A stretch of DNA of 64,000 nucleotides from positions 1 through 64,000 of the forward strand of contig CAVYGS010000005.1 in the NCBI GenBank assembly GCA_963768185.1. The letters run 5' to 3'. Each line of letters starts with the position of its first letter. The first letter of the stretch is position 1. Of the stretch, positions 16,876-27,332 are shown in pieces. The notes under the pieces are model-generated. The model had not been told where the DNA came from, did no database searches, and saw nothing but the letters and a program-made list of their open reading frames with translations. A program made the position numbers and the translations under genes. Source of the stretch: Palsa-461 sp963768185. Lineage in GTDB: Bacteria > Actinomycetota > Acidimicrobiia > Acidimicrobiales > RAAP-2.

Positions 16876-16977
16876 AGTGACCTGCTTGGGAACAGAGGGG
16901 GGGGTTCCTGTCCCTGCGGTCTCCGACCATTGTACGGGATTCCTTCGATCTGTCAAGCAGCTAGAACAGATAGTTGG

Positions 16978-16983
16978 TATCGT
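16978..16983 (+). promoter_or_regulatory. Putative -10 box of the lysR gene
   Basis: TATCGT ends 8 bases before the ATG at 16992 in a short AT-rich stretch, fitting leaderless initiation. Confidence 0.4.
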
Positions 16984-16991
16984 AATAAAAG

Positions 16992-17919
16992 ATGGAGATT
17001 CGCCACCTTCAGGCCCTTGTCGGCATTGCCGAGCACGGGAGCTTCTCCGCTGCCGCCGAGGCCCTGGGGACGGTGCAGTCCAACGTCTCGGCCCACATCG
17101 CCCGTCTGGAGAAGGAGCTGGGCGCGCCCTTGGTGGATCGCTCGGCCGGACGACTGACCGAGGAGGGCGAGATCGTGGTCGCCCGGGCGCGCCGCATGCT
17201 GGTCGAGATGTCGGCGCTCGTCGCCGACGTCTCGGCCATGCGCCTGGAGGTTGTCGGGACGGTTCGCTGCGGGATGATCGGCACCACCGGGCGGTGGCTG
17301 GTCCCGTTGCTCTTCGAGCGGGTGCGTGAACGGCACCCTCGGGTGAGCATCACCGTGGCCGACGGCACCAGCGCGAACCTTCGAGCCGCGCCTCGTGAAC
17401 GGGCAGCTCGACCTCGCCGTCGTGTCGTTACCCGTCGTCGGCGACGAGCTCGTGGCCACTCCCCTGTTCGAGGAGGACCTCATGCTCGTGGTCCCCCACG
17501 AGCACCCCTTCGCCTCGGCCGAACGACCGCTCCCGCTCGCCGCACTGACCGAGCTGGACCTCGTGCTGCCACTCCCCAACACGGCGCTGCGCGACGAGAT
17601 CGATGCTGCGCTGCGCCGGGCCGGGGTCTCGCTCACGCCGGCCCTGGAGCTCGACGGGATCCGCATGATCGCGTCGCTCACCTTCGACGGCTTCGGCCCG
17701 GCGATCCTGCCGGCCACTGCGGTGCCCTCCCACATGCGCGAGCGCTTCGACCTCGTGCCGTTGGAGGGCTTCCCGCGGCGTAAGGTCGGCGTGGCCCAGC
17801 GGCGCCGAGGGCTCCCGTCCGCGCCGACGCGCGCCGTGATCGACATCTTGAACGCCGTGGCCAACGACCCCGACGAGCGGCCGCACGGGCTCCACCCCCC
17901 CACCGACTCGCTGGGTTAG
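16992..17919 (+). pseudogene. LysR-family transcriptional regulator (frame interrupted)
   Basis: An N-terminal winged HTH at 1-60 (MEIRHLQALVGIAEHGSFSA, then GTVQSNVSAHIARLEKELG) is followed by the periplasmic-binding-like effector domain. The first frame is disrupted near 17378-17382 (AACCTTCGAG). A second frame, starting in effect with NGQLDLAVVSLPVV, runs to 17919 and completes the effector domain. Removing one T gives NLEPRLVNGQLD, the usual family sequence. The gene is divergent from the HAD/PlsC operon and 36 bases ahead of gadB, so it could control either. Target and effector are unknown. The break looks like a sequencing indel. Confidence 0.85.
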
Positions 17920-17955
17920 CCACTACGGTCGCCTCGGTCCCCTGGAGGTGCCGTC

Positions 17956-19413
17956 ATGCTCAGCGCAAAGGTCCCGCTCGACGAGCTCAACGAGGATCGG
18001 GCGGTCACCCCGACGTATGCCAAACGAGGGCTGGCCCGGGCGGTGCCCCGCTACGAGATGCCCGAGGAGGGGATGGAGCCGGAGGTCGCCTACCAACTCA
18101 TCCACGACGAGCTGACCCTCGACGGCAACCCCATCTTGAACCTGGCGACGTTCGTCACCACCTGGATGGACGACCAGGCGGACCGGCTCATGGGCGAGAC
18201 CATGAACAAGAACGCCATCGACTGGGACGAGTACCCCCAGACCGTCGAGCTCCAGGATCGGTGCCTGAACATGCTGGCCCGTCTCTTCGGCGCGCCCGAA
18301 GACCACACGAGCATCGGCTGCGCGACGGTCGGCTCCTCCGAGGCGATCCACCTGGGCGGCCTCGCCATGAAGTGGCGCTGGCGTGCCGCGCGGGAGGCCG
18401 CGGGCAAGCCCAGCGACCGGCCAAACCTCGTCATGGGGGCGAACGTCCAGGTGTGCTGGGAGAAATTCCTCCGCTACTTCGAGGTCGAGCCGCGCGCGGT
18501 TCCGCTCACGGACGAACGGTTCATCATCGGGGTGGACGAGGCGATGGCCCTCGTCGACGAGAACACCATCGGGGTGGTCGGCATCTTGGGCAGCACGTAC
18601 ACCGGCGAGTACGAGCCCATCGCCGCGCTCTCCGAGGCCCTCGACCGCCTGCAGCAGGAGAAGGGCCTCGACGTCCCGATCCACGTCGACGCGGCAAGCG
18701 GCGGGTTCGTCGCCCCATTCCTCCAGCCCGACTTCGCCTGGGACTTCCGCCTGCCCCGCGTGCGCTCGATCAACGTGTCAGGCCACAAGTACGGCCTCGT
18801 CTACCCGGGCATCGGCTGGGTGGTCTGGCGCGACGTCGACGACCTCCCCAAGGAGCTCATCTTCGAGGTCGACTACCTGGGCGGGAGCCACGCCAACTTC
18901 AGTCTCAACTTCTCCCGCGGCGCGTCGCAGATCGTGGCGCAGTACTACAACTTCATCCGCCTGGGAAAGGGCGGATATCGCGCCGTGATGGAGGCCCTGT
19001 CCGACACGGCCCAGTGGATCGCCTCCGAGCTCGGCCAACGCGACGACCTCCGTCTGCTCGCGACCGGGACCGACCTGCCGGTCGTGTGCTTCGCGCTGTC
19101 GGGGAAACCCGGCTTCAGCGTGTTCGACCTCTCGGCGTTGCTCCGCCAACGCGGCTGGATCGTGCCCGCCTACAAGATGGCGCCCGACGCCGAGCACATC
19201 GAAGTGCTCCGGGTCGTCGTGCGTGAGGGGCTCAGCCGAGATCTCGCGTACGAGCTCGTCCACGACATCGGCGCCGCTATCGACCAGCTGAAGGCCGGCC
19301 ACCAGGTGCCCCAGCCGGCCGCGCCGGCGGCCACTCCGGCACCGGGACATCGCGTCGGCTCGTCGCGCCTGGCCGGGCCCCGGAGCAAGGCCAAGACCCG
19401 GGCGGTGTGCTGA
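17956..19413 (+). CDS. gadB: Glutamate decarboxylase
   Basis: A 485-residue PLP-dependent group II decarboxylase of the GadA/GadB type, which converts L-glutamate to GABA and CO2 and consumes a proton. The PLP lysine is in SINVSGHKYGLVYPG (K278), and IHVDAASGGFVAPF is the cofactor-aspartate region. GCATVGSSEAIHLGG is the phosphate-binding part. A GGAGG ribosome site lies 7 bases before the ATG. The C-terminal 40 residues are Pro/Ala-rich and basic, longer than in E. coli GadB. No glutamate/GABA antiporter is adjacent; the nearest amino-acid permease is at 42.6 kb. Confidence 0.95.
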   Translation: MLSAKVPLDELNEDRAVTPTYAKRGLARAVPRYEMPEEGMEPEVAYQLIHDELTLDGNPILNLATFVTTWMDDQADRLMGETMNKNAIDWDEYPQTVELQDRCLNMLARLFGAPEDHTSIGCATVGSSEAIHLGGLAMKWRWRAAREAAGKPSDRPNLVMGANVQVCWEKFLRYFEVEPRAVPLTDERFIIGVDEAMALVDENTIGVVGILGSTYTGEYEPIAALSEALDRLQQEKGLDVPIHVDAASGGFVAPFLQPDFAWDFRLPRVRSINVSGHKYGLVYPGIGWVVWRDVDDLPKELIFEVDYLGGSHANFSLNFSRGASQIVAQYYNFIRLGKGGYRAVMEALSDTAQWIASELGQRDDLRLLATGTDLPVVCFALSGKPGFSVFDLSALLRQRGWIVPAYKMAPDAEHIEVLRVVVREGLSRDLAYELVHDIGAAIDQLKAGHQVPQPAAPAATPAPGHRVGSSRLAGPRSKAKTRAVC

Positions 19414-19420
19414 GCGGGGT

Positions 19421-20590
19421 CTAGTGGCGGGCCGCGTAGGCCTTGGACTCGGCGGCCACCAGCGAGACCAGGTTGCCGAGGGTCAGGTTGACATCGCCGA
19501 GATGCGTGCCCCAGGTCGGGCCGAGGATCTGGGCGATCACCGGACGGGGGTCGCCCGGCTTCGGCGTGATCTGCAGCCAGGTCGCGCCACCTTGTGAGAT
19601 GCACTGGGCTCGGTAGAGGCCCGGGTAGGTGACCCACGGGGTGGTCACGGTGGTCGGGGTGCCCTGCACCCCGACCGCGGCCTCCCCCGCCCCGGCCAAG
19701 AAGAACGGCTCGATCGCGGCGGCGCCGCCGGTGAGTGCGGCCGGGTTGACACAGAGCACCTGGAGCTTGGCGTTGGCCCGCTGGCCCGACAACGCGCTCA
19801 CGCCCTGACCCACCCGCCCGAAGATGCTGTCGGTGGGCGGGGGGTCGAGGAAGCTCGAGTAGGCGACCACGCAGCCGGTCTCGGTCGCCGCCCGGCACGC
19901 CGGCACGTGGGCGAAGCTTCCCCCCACCGACTTGCCGATCGGCACGTCGACGTTGCCGCCCAGGATGATCGCCGAGACGAGATGCTTGCGGACCGATGGC
20001 ACGTCGTCGACCACGCGCTCGATCAGCTGGATCAAGATCGAGGCACCCTGCGAGTGGCCGATGAGGACGAAACCGCGCCCGTGGTTGTAGTGCTTCAGAT
20101 AGTCCTCGAAGCCCGAGAGGGCCGATGTATAGGCGAGCTCGCCATCCGCCGCGGTCACCTGCGCGCGGCCGGTGATCGCGGCCAGGGTCAGCTGGTTGTA
20201 CATCGGCGCATAGACCTTGCACACTGATGAGAACCGCGAGGCCTGGTCGATGGCCACGTCGGTCTCGGCCGGCTGGATCGTGAGGTTCGAGTTGGCCGTC
20301 AGCTCGTCACTCACGGTCGGATACACGTAGAAGCAGTCGATCGGGGGGTTCGTGGCCGGCCGGGCCCGAAGCACCCGCGTGCCGCCGCTCGCGCTGACCG
20401 CCGTGGCGTTCTCCGGTGTGGTGCAAGGGTCCGAGGGGAGCCCCGGGCGACACAGCCACACGGTGGAGGACGCCGCGCTGGAGGCGCCGGACGCGGCGGT
20501 GCTGAGGGCCGGGAGGCCGAGCGCCCCGACGGCGAGCACGGCCGCGACGAGTCCGGACCGCGCCACTCTCACCAGCCCGTGTCGGCTCAT
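19421..20590 (-). CDS. Secreted DUF3089 alpha/beta hydrolase
   Basis: A 389-residue exported protein. The signal sequence is at 1-33 (basic start, then SGLVAAVLAVGALGLPALS). The DUF3089 lipase-like fold has DCFYVYPTVSDE near the N-terminus and the nucleophile elbow VLIGHSQGASI (S180). Several Cys suggest disulfides. It is probably an esterase or lipase outside the membrane; the substrate is unknown. The ATG at 20590 has a strong GGGGGGAG ribosome site 5 bases upstream, which sets the start. It converges on gadB with 7 bases between the stops and is divergent from tldD. Confidence 0.88.
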   Translation of the reverse strand: MSRHGLVRVARSGLVAAVLAVGALGLPALSTAASGASSAASSTVWLCRPGLPSDPCTTPENATAVSASGGTRVLRARPATNPPIDCFYVYPTVSDELTANSNLTIQPAETDVAIDQASRFSSVCKVYAPMYNQLTLAAITGRAQVTAADGELAYTSALSGFEDYLKHYNHGRGFVLIGHSQGASILIQLIERVVDDVPSVRKHLVSAIILGGNVDVPIGKSVGGSFAHVPACRAATETGCVVAYSSFLDPPPTDSIFGRVGQGVSALSGQRANAKLQVLCVNPAALTGGAAAIEPFFLAGAGEAAVGVQGTPTTVTTPWVTYPGLYRAQCISQGGATWLQITPKPGDPRPVIAQILGPTWGTHLGDVNLTLGNLVSLVAAESKAYAARH

Positions 20591-20635
20591 CGCACTCCCC
20601 CCGCCAACGCCATCCGCCCGCCTGCAGCGGGACCA

Positions 20636-20641
20636 TACAGT
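20636..20641 (+). promoter_or_regulatory. Putative -10 box of tldD-tldE
   Basis: TACAGT ends 8 bases before the GTG at 20650. No ribosome site is present, so initiation is probably leaderless. Confidence 0.4.
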
Positions 20642-20649
20642 GCAATCTG

Positions 20650-22149
20650 GTGACCCCGGCATCGCACGAACCCCTGGAGATGGCCGATGGCCTGGCCTCG
20701 GCCGTGCTCGACACCGCCCGGAAGGCCGGCTGCGACCACGCCGAGCTGCGGGTCGAGCGCATCCGGTCCCAGGCGATCGCCTTGCGCGACGGGGACCTCG
20801 AGACCACCGCGGATGACACCGAGTCGGGGATCGGCCTGCGCGTCGTGCGTGACGGTGCGATCGGGTTCGCCGCCACCGTGGCCCCCGACGCGGCCGCGGC
20901 GGTCCGGCTCGTCGATGAGGCGCTCGAGGTGGCCCGCCTCGCCGCACGCGGCTTGGGCCAGCGGGTCGAGCTCGCTCCGGAGCAAGGCCACGGCGAGGTC
21001 GAGTGGATCTCCGCGCATCGGGTCGATCCGGCGGCCGTCCCGCTGGCCCAGAAGGTCGCGCTCCTCAGCGAGTGGAGCCGGCGCGTCCTCGCCGCGCCGG
21101 GGATCGACCATGTCGCGGCCTCGGTCCTCGCCGTCACCGAGGACAAGTTCCTGGCCGATTTGGCCGGGACCGTGGCCCGCCAGCGCCGGGTGCGGGTGCA
21201 TCCGGTGATCGAAGCGGTGGCGCTCGGTGAGGGGCGCGACTTCGAGACCATGCGGACCCTGGCACCGCCGGCCGGGCGCGGCTGGGAGTACCTGGAGGGC
21301 GACGGCTGGGACTGGGACGCCGAGCTCGAGCGGCTCCCGGCGCTCCTGGCGGCCAAGTTGGCCGCACCCTCCGTCCAAGCCGGGCACTACGACCTCGTCA
21401 TCGCCCCTACCAACCTGTGGCTCACGATCCACGAGTCCATCGGGCACGCCACCGAACTCGACCGGGCCCTCGGCTACGAGGCGGCCTATGCCGGGACGTC
21501 CTTCGCCACCTTCGACCAGCTCGGCAAACTCGCCTACGGCTCGCCGGCGTTGAACGTGACGGGCGACCGCACGGTGGCCCACGGGCTCGCAACGGTCGCC
21601 ATCGACGACGAAGGTGTCGAAGGCCAGCGCTTCGACCTGGTGAAGGCAGGGACGCTGGTCGGCTATCAGCTCGACCGGGCCATCGCGACCCGAAGCGGCC
21701 TGGGCCGGTCCAATGGGTGCGCGTTCGCCGACTCGCCCCTGCACATCCCGATCCAGCGGATGGCCAACGTCTCGCTCGCGCCGGAGCCCGGCGGACCGAC
21801 CACCGAAGAGCTCATCGGCCGCGTCGCCAAGGGTATCTACATCGAGGGCGACAAGAGTTGGTCGATCGATATGCAGCGCTACAACTTCCAGTTCACCGGG
21901 CAACGCTTGTTCGCCATCGAGAACGGCCAGCTGGCCGGCCAGCTGCGCGACGTCGCCTACCAGGCCACCACCACCGACTTCTGGGGATCGCTGGCGGCGG
22001 TCGGGGGCGAGGACACCTACCTCCTGGGCGGCGCCTTCAACTGCGGCAAGGGCCAGCCGGGCCAGGTGGCCCCGGTGAGCCACGGCTGCCCGAGCGTGCT
22101 CGTCACCGACGTGCGGGTGCTCAACACCAAAGAAGAGGGTGGGCGGTGA
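20650..22149 (+). CDS. tldD: TldD metalloprotease subunit
   Basis: A 499-residue TldD/PmbA-family protein. The zinc motif HEXXXH is intact as HESIGHATELD (H261, E262, H266), which marks the catalytic subunit. TldD/TldE form a heterodimeric protease that degrades unfolded peptides and in some bacteria matures peptide products such as microcin B17 or CcdA antitoxin fragments. The C-terminal part is the usual beta-barrel with GGAFNCGKGQPGQ. The GTG start is probably leaderless, and the stop overlaps the tldE start by four bases (GTGA). No peptide substrate gene is visible nearby. Confidence 0.95.
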   Translation: MTPASHEPLEMADGLASAVLDTARKAGCDHAELRVERIRSQAIALRDGDLETTADDTESGIGLRVVRDGAIGFAATVAPDAAAAVRLVDEALEVARLAARGLGQRVELAPEQGHGEVEWISAHRVDPAAVPLAQKVALLSEWSRRVLAAPGIDHVAASVLAVTEDKFLADLAGTVARQRRVRVHPVIEAVALGEGRDFETMRTLAPPAGRGWEYLEGDGWDWDAELERLPALLAAKLAAPSVQAGHYDLVIAPTNLWLTIHESIGHATELDRALGYEAAYAGTSFATFDQLGKLAYGSPALNVTGDRTVAHGLATVAIDDEGVEGQRFDLVKAGTLVGYQLDRAIATRSGLGRSNGCAFADSPLHIPIQRMANVSLAPEPGGPTTEELIGRVAKGIYIEGDKSWSIDMQRYNFQFTGQRLFAIENGQLAGQLRDVAYQATTTDFWGSLAAVGGEDTYLLGGAFNCGKGQPGQVAPVSHGCPSVLVTDVRVLNTKEEGGR

Positions 22150-23528
22150 GCATCCCGAGCCCCCAGGACGTCGTCGAGGCCGTGCTCAGCGCGGCGGGCG
22201 GCCAGCGCTGCGTCGTCATCGTGGAGGAGTCCCACGAGTCCGAGATCCGCTTCGCCAACAACACCACGACGACCAACGGCCGCCGCATGAACCGCAGCGT
22301 GAGCGTGGTGCGCTTCTGCGACGTCGACGGTGGTGTCGCCGCCGGGGTGGCGACCAAGAGTGGCGACGTCGACGCGGCGGCGATGGTGGCCGCGGCGGCG
22401 GCCGACGCCGAGACCTCGCCTCCCAGCCCCGACGCCGCGCCGCTCCTCGAGGGTGACCAAGACGCCGCCTTCGACGAGCCGCCCTTGATGGCCGAGCTCG
22501 GAGCGATGGCGCCGGCGCTCGACGGACTGGCGGCAGCCTTCGACCGGGCGAGGGCCTCGGACCGAGTCCTGGCCGGGTTCTTAGAACACCAGTGCGACAC
22601 CGTCTACCTCGGGAGTTCGACTGGGTTGCGGCGACACCACGCGCAGCCGACGGGCGCGCTGCACATGGTCGCCCGCTCGGCCGACGGCGCCCGGTCGGCC
22701 TGGGTCGCCCGCTCGACCGGGGACCTCGCCACCCTGGACCTCGGGGCCATGGACGCCGAGCTCGCTCGGAGGCTCGAGTGGGCGACCCGTTCGATCTCCT
22801 TGCCCGAGGGCCGCTACGAGGTGGTGTTGCCTCCCGCCGCGGTGGCCGACCTCATGGTGAACGTCGTGTACTCGGCAAGCGGGCAGGACGCCGAGGAGGG
22901 CCGCACCGTGTATTCGGCGCCCGGTGGCCGGACCCGCGTCGGCGAGCGCTTCTTCGAGCTCCCGTTTCACCTCTACGGCGACCCGGCCGAGCCGGGCCTC
23001 GAGTGCGCGCCGTTCCTCGTTGTCGGCGCCTCCTCGAGCGAGGCGTCGGTCTTCGACAACGGCCTGGCCATCGGCGCGACGCCGTGGTTCGAAGACGGCA
23101 CGCTGAGGAACTTGCGCTACCACCGGGCCGGCGCGGCCCGTTCGGGCGCCCGGGTCGCCGCCCCGGTCGACAACCTGATCCTCGAGCTCCCGGGCGCCAC
23201 CGGGAACACCGAGGACCTCGTCGCCCGCACCGAGCGGGGACTGCTCCTCACCTGCCTGTGGTACATCCGCGAGGTCGACCCAGCGACCCTGCTCCTGACC
23301 GGGCTGACCCGGGACGGCGTCTACCTGATCGAGGGGGGCGAGATCGTGGGCGCGGTCAACAACTTCCGGTTCAACGAGAGCCCCGTCGACCTGCTGGCCC
23401 GGACCGCCGAGGCCGGCGCAAGCGTGGCCACGCTCGGCCGCGAATTCGAGGAGTGGGTGAAGCGGATCCGCATGCCACCACTCAGGGTGGTCGATTTCAA
23501 TATGAGTTCGACCAGCGCAGCCAGCTGA
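22146..23528 (+). CDS. tldE: TldE/PmbA protease subunit
   Basis: A 460-residue partner of TldD. It shares the fold but has no HEXXXH motif, as expected for the non-catalytic TldE/PmbA subunit that helps shape the peptide tunnel. The N-terminal region HESEIRFANNTTTTNGRRMN and the C-terminal YLIEGGEIVGAVNNFRFNES are typical. The GTG at 22146 overlaps the tldD stop, so the subunits are made at a fixed ratio. Confidence 0.93.
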   Translation: MSIPSPQDVVEAVLSAAGGQRCVVIVEESHESEIRFANNTTTTNGRRMNRSVSVVRFCDVDGGVAAGVATKSGDVDAAAMVAAAAADAETSPPSPDAAPLLEGDQDAAFDEPPLMAELGAMAPALDGLAAAFDRARASDRVLAGFLEHQCDTVYLGSSTGLRRHHAQPTGALHMVARSADGARSAWVARSTGDLATLDLGAMDAELARRLEWATRSISLPEGRYEVVLPPAAVADLMVNVVYSASGQDAEEGRTVYSAPGGRTRVGERFFELPFHLYGDPAEPGLECAPFLVVGASSSEASVFDNGLAIGATPWFEDGTLRNLRYHRAGAARSGARVAAPVDNLILELPGATGNTEDLVARTERGLLLTCLWYIREVDPATLLLTGLTRDGVYLIEGGEIVGAVNNFRFNESPVDLLARTAEAGASVATLGREFEEWVKRIRMPPLRVVDFNMSSTSAAS

Positions 23529-23739
23529 TCCGCACGCCTGAGGTGACCCCGGGGTCATCCATCCCACAATTTTCGCTGTTCGTGGTCGTAAATTTTCCTC
23601 CACGCCCCTCCCGCACAGATTCCGCCGGTCCCTCAGCCGGGACGGAACCGAGGCCCCCGACAGGGAGCCCCGCGCCACCGGCGCGCGGGATGCAACCGAT
23701 TCCATCGGCGGGTCGAAGCACGCCCGGTGGCTGGCCGGG

Positions 23740-26104
23740 TTGATCCTGGCCGTCGGGCTCGCCGCGTCCCTGCTCGGGGCCCTCCAATGGCAGAACTACA
23801 TCAGCGAGCAGCAGCAGCACCAGGTGGCCACCACGACGGCGGCCGCCCGGGCATCGATCTCGGGTTCGCTTCGAGCGCGACGAGGACCTCGTCGAGACGC
23901 TGCGCGGGGTGGTGGCCAGCGGAACCACTATCTCCAACAGCCAGCTCCAGCAGCTCTACGAGAACGTGGGCGCCACCAACAGCGCCGGCCTCGTCGGGGT
24001 GGTGTACATCGAGTCCGTCCCGTACACCGGACTCGCTGCCTACGAGTCCGCGGTCCAGGCCGATCCCCCCTTCGGTGTGAGGACGACGGGGCCAGACGCG
24101 CTCGCACTGGACGGCGTCCAGTCCCAGTACTGCCTGATCCGTGCCGGCGCCGGGAGCTCGACCGGCGAGCAGGTGCTGTCCCCGGCGGGCGTCAAGGAGC
24201 TCACCGGGGACATCTCGACCAACTTCGACTACTGCACCAGCAAGTTCGCGGGCGCATTCGCCGCCTCGGCGAGCACCGCGGAGCCCAACGTGGCGATCCT
24301 GTCGTCGGTCGCCCGGAAAGCCACGGCGAGGGACAAGGTCTCGCGGGACGTCTTCGATCTCGTGATCCCGATCTACCAGCCCGGCGCGCCGGTGAAGACG
24401 GTAGCCGAGCGGGAGAACGCGCTGCTCGGCTGGGCCGTCGGGCTCTTTTCGCCCGAGCCCATCTTGGGGCCGCTCGTGAGCGGGAACAACAACCTCGCCA
24501 TCACCATCGACTACCACCCGCTCTATACCGGCGTCGTCACGGTGGCGAGCGGTGGACACGTCGCCGCCGGGTCGTCGCACAAACGCGTCTCGCTCTCCGC
24601 AGAGGGTCACTGGACGGCCGAGATCTCGGTGCTGCCTTCGAGCAGCTCCGCCACGGTGCAGGGCATCGGTGTGCTGGCGGACCTGCTCGTCATCGTCTTG
24701 TTGATGGCGTTGATCGTGTCCTTGTTCCGCTCCCGCCGGCGGGCGCTCGACTCGATCGCGTTGAAGAACCAGCAGCTCGAGCACCGCGCGCTGCACGACA
24801 CCCTCACCGGGCTCCCCAACCGCGACCTCATCTTGGAGATGGCGGCCGCGATGCTCGCCCGGGCCGAGGAGAGCGGGGCGGCCGTCGCGGCCTTCCTGAT
24901 CGACCTCGACGGGTTCAACGCGATCAACGACATCTACGGGCACCGCATCGGCGACCAGGTCCTGGGGGCGGTGGCCGAGCGGCTCAGGGAATCGCTCGGC
25001 GAAGCGGGCACGCTCGGACGTCTGACCGGTGACGAGTTCGTCATCCTGGCCGAAGGCCCGTCGATCGCAGCTGGCCCCGACCGCCTGGCCGACGCGCTGC
25101 TCACCGCGCTGTCCGCGCCCTTCGACATCCTCGCCCCCGGCGGCGAAGCGCTCGTGCGGTTGACCGCGTGCGTCGGAGTGTCGGTCGGGCCCGGTCGCAG
25201 TGCCGAGGACCTCCTGCGTGACGCGGACACCGCGCTCAACGAGGCCAAGTCGGCCGGGAAGCGCCGCTACACCGTGTTCGAACCCGAGATGCACAACGCG
25301 GCGCGGGCCCGACTGGCCATGATGAGTGAGCTGCGGGCCGCCATCGAGCTACGCCAGTTCATCCTCGTCTACCAACCGATCTTCTCGCTCTCCGACGTGC
25401 ACCCGACCGGCGTCGAGGCGCTGCTGCGCTGGCGCCATCCCCTGCGGGGGATCGTGCCGCCACTCGAGTTCATCCCGCTGCTCGAGGAGACCGGGATGAT
25501 CAACGAGGTCGGGCTCGAGGTGCTGCGGCTCGCCTGCGAGCAGGCCAAGCTCTGGGAGCAGCGCGGGCTCCCGATCTTCGTCTCGGTCAACGCGTCCCCC
25601 ATCCAGCTCGAGTCGGACCACTTCGCGGCCGACGTGGACCGGGTGCTCCAAGAGACGAAGCTCGATCCGGGCAAGCTCACCATCGAGATCACCGAGAGCG
25701 CGCTCATGCGCGACGCGCAAGGCGCCGTCAAGCGACTGGGCCACCTCAAGGCGCTCGGCATCCGGCTCGCGATCGACGACTTCGGCACGGGATACTCCTC
25801 GCTCGCCTATCTGCGACAGTTCCCGGTCGACATCTTGAAGATCGACCGCTCCTTCGTGAGCTCGATGATGAGCTCAAGCGGCGGGATGGCGCTGGTGCGG
25901 ACCATGCTCGAGCTGGCCCGCGCCCTCGACCTGGAAGCGGTCGCCGAGGGCATCGAGGACGAGGGGCAGCTGAGCGCGCTCGAGACGGAGCACTGCCGGT
26001 CCGGACAGGGTTTCCTCTTGGCGAAGCCACTCGACGCCGACCAGATCGAGCTGTTCTTCGACAACGCGAGGCCGCGGCGGATCGCGGCGCTCCATTCGGC
26101 CTGA
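23740..26104 (+). pseudogene. CHASE-like sensor GGDEF-EAL protein (N-terminal frame interrupted)
   Basis: A cyclic-di-GMP turnover protein. The N-terminal membrane helix (AVGLAASLLGALQW) and the start of an extracellular sensor region are in one frame. The rest, from about 23870 (FERDEDLVETLRGVVASG), is in another; removing one base near 23866-23871 joins them. The sensor has four Cys-containing segments and ends with a second helix (LLVIVLLMALIVSLF). GGDEF domain: DTLTGLPNRD, and RLTGDEFVIL as active-site loop (TGDEF, so Gly to Thr at the first position). EAL domain: GVEALLRWRHP, DDFGTGYSSLAYL. The true start is unclear because no good ATG/GTG precedes the first helix; the TTG at 23740 is nominal. 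The EAL half looks active. Confidence 0.85.
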
Positions 26105-26138
26105 GGGCACCCCGGCGCCCGGGCGCGACACTGGCCCG

Positions 26139-27182
26139 GTGCGTCCCAGTCCCGTCGTGCTGGCCAAGGGGGCCTCGGCGCGCCCGGCGGACCCCTTCGG
26201 GCTGAGCCGGGAACAGCTGGACGGTCTCTTGGAGGGCGAGCCGCCCTATCGGGCCCGCCAGGTCTGGGACGCCCTTCACCGCCGGGCCGCCTGGCCCCAG
26301 GAGATGACCGAGCTCCCGCGCCCGTTGCGCGAGCGCCTGGCCGGGGTCCTCGCGCCCGCCCTCACCCCGGCCGCCCGTCGGGAGGCCGACGGGGGCGAGA
26401 CGGTCAAGTGGGCCTTTTCGACCGGGGACGGCGCGGTGATCGAGACCGTGCTCATGGCCTACCCCGACCGCACCACGGTGTGCGTGTCCACCCAGGCCGG
26501 CTGTGCGATGGCCTGCCCGTTCTGCGCGACCGGCCAGGGCGGCTTCGCCCGCCAGCTCCGCAGCGGCGAGATCGTCGAGCAGGTGGCCTGGGCGATGCGG
26601 GAGCGGCCCGTGACCCACGTCGTGTGCATGGGCATGGGCGAGCCGCTCGCCAACTACGACCAGACCCTGCAAGCGCTCCGCCGGCTGCACGACGAGATGC
26701 GGATCTCGTGGCGGCGGATCACGATCTCGACGGTGGGCATCGTCCCGGGGATCCGCCGGCTCGCCGCCGAGGGCATCCCGGTCAACCTCGCCTTGTCCTT
26801 GCACGCCGCCAACGACGCGCTACGCGACGAGCTGGTGCCCATCAACCGCCGCTATCCGCTCGCCCGCGTCGCCGAGGCCTGCGCCGAGTACGTGGCGAGA
26901 ACGGGGCGGCGCTTGTCCCTCGAGTGGGCGGTGATCGGCGGCGTCAACGACCGGCCCACCGACGCCGACGAGCTGGCGAGCTTCGCCCGACCGCTCGGCG
27001 CGCACGTGAACCTCATCCCGCTCAACCAGACCGCCGGCTACCGCGCCCCCGGCCCCGCCCACGCGGCCCGGTTCCGGGCCCGCCTGCGCCTGCTGGGGGT
27101 GAACGCGACCCTCCGGAGGACCCGCGGCAACGAGATCGACGCGGCCTGCGGCCAGCTGGCCGGACCGAGGACCACCGACTAG
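26139..27182 (+). CDS. rlmN: 23S rRNA (A2503-C2)/tRNA methyltransferase RlmN
   Basis: A 347-residue radical SAM enzyme that methylates C2 of A2503 in 23S rRNA and of A37 in some tRNAs. The cluster motif CX3CX2C is CAMACPFC (C122, C126, C129). MGMGEPLANYD is the GEP-type SAM motif, and the methyl-carrying Cys is in GNEIDAACGQL near the end. Length and order are standard. The first 20 residues are not conserved. It lies 35 bases after the GGDEF-EAL gene. Confidence 0.95.
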   Translation: MRPSPVVLAKGASARPADPFGLSREQLDGLLEGEPPYRARQVWDALHRRAAWPQEMTELPRPLRERLAGVLAPALTPAARREADGGETVKWAFSTGDGAVIETVLMAYPDRTTVCVSTQAGCAMACPFCATGQGGFARQLRSGEIVEQVAWAMRERPVTHVVCMGMGEPLANYDQTLQALRRLHDEMRISWRRITISTVGIVPGIRRLAAEGIPVNLALSLHAANDALRDELVPINRRYPLARVAEACAEYVARTGRRLSLEWAVIGGVNDRPTDADELASFARPLGAHVNLIPLNQTAGYRAPGPAHAARFRARLRLLGVNATLRRTRGNEIDAACGQLAGPRTTD

Positions 27183-27186
27183 TACC

Positions 27187-27204
27187 GCGAACGCCAACGT
27201 TCGC
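27187..27204 (+). terminator. Short hairpin after rlmN
   Basis: GCGAACG-CCAA-CGTTCGC forms a 7-bp perfect stem with a 4-base loop, 5 bases after the rlmN stop. It has no T tract, so it is only a candidate terminator. Confidence 0.4.
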
Positions 27205-27332
27205 CCGGTCCCGACGGTGTCGAAACGGGCACCGAGCCCTCGATTCGTGCGATTGCCACGGCCAAAGGGCCGTCGCTTCTATCGCAGCTCAAATGTTCGG
27301 GAGCAGCGCCGAGGTTAGTTGCCGGTGCTGGG

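Noticed and set aside
20587..22083. 498-codon minus-strand frame opposite tldD
   Set aside because: Antisense to an intact HEXXXH protein; codon pattern is that of the complement.
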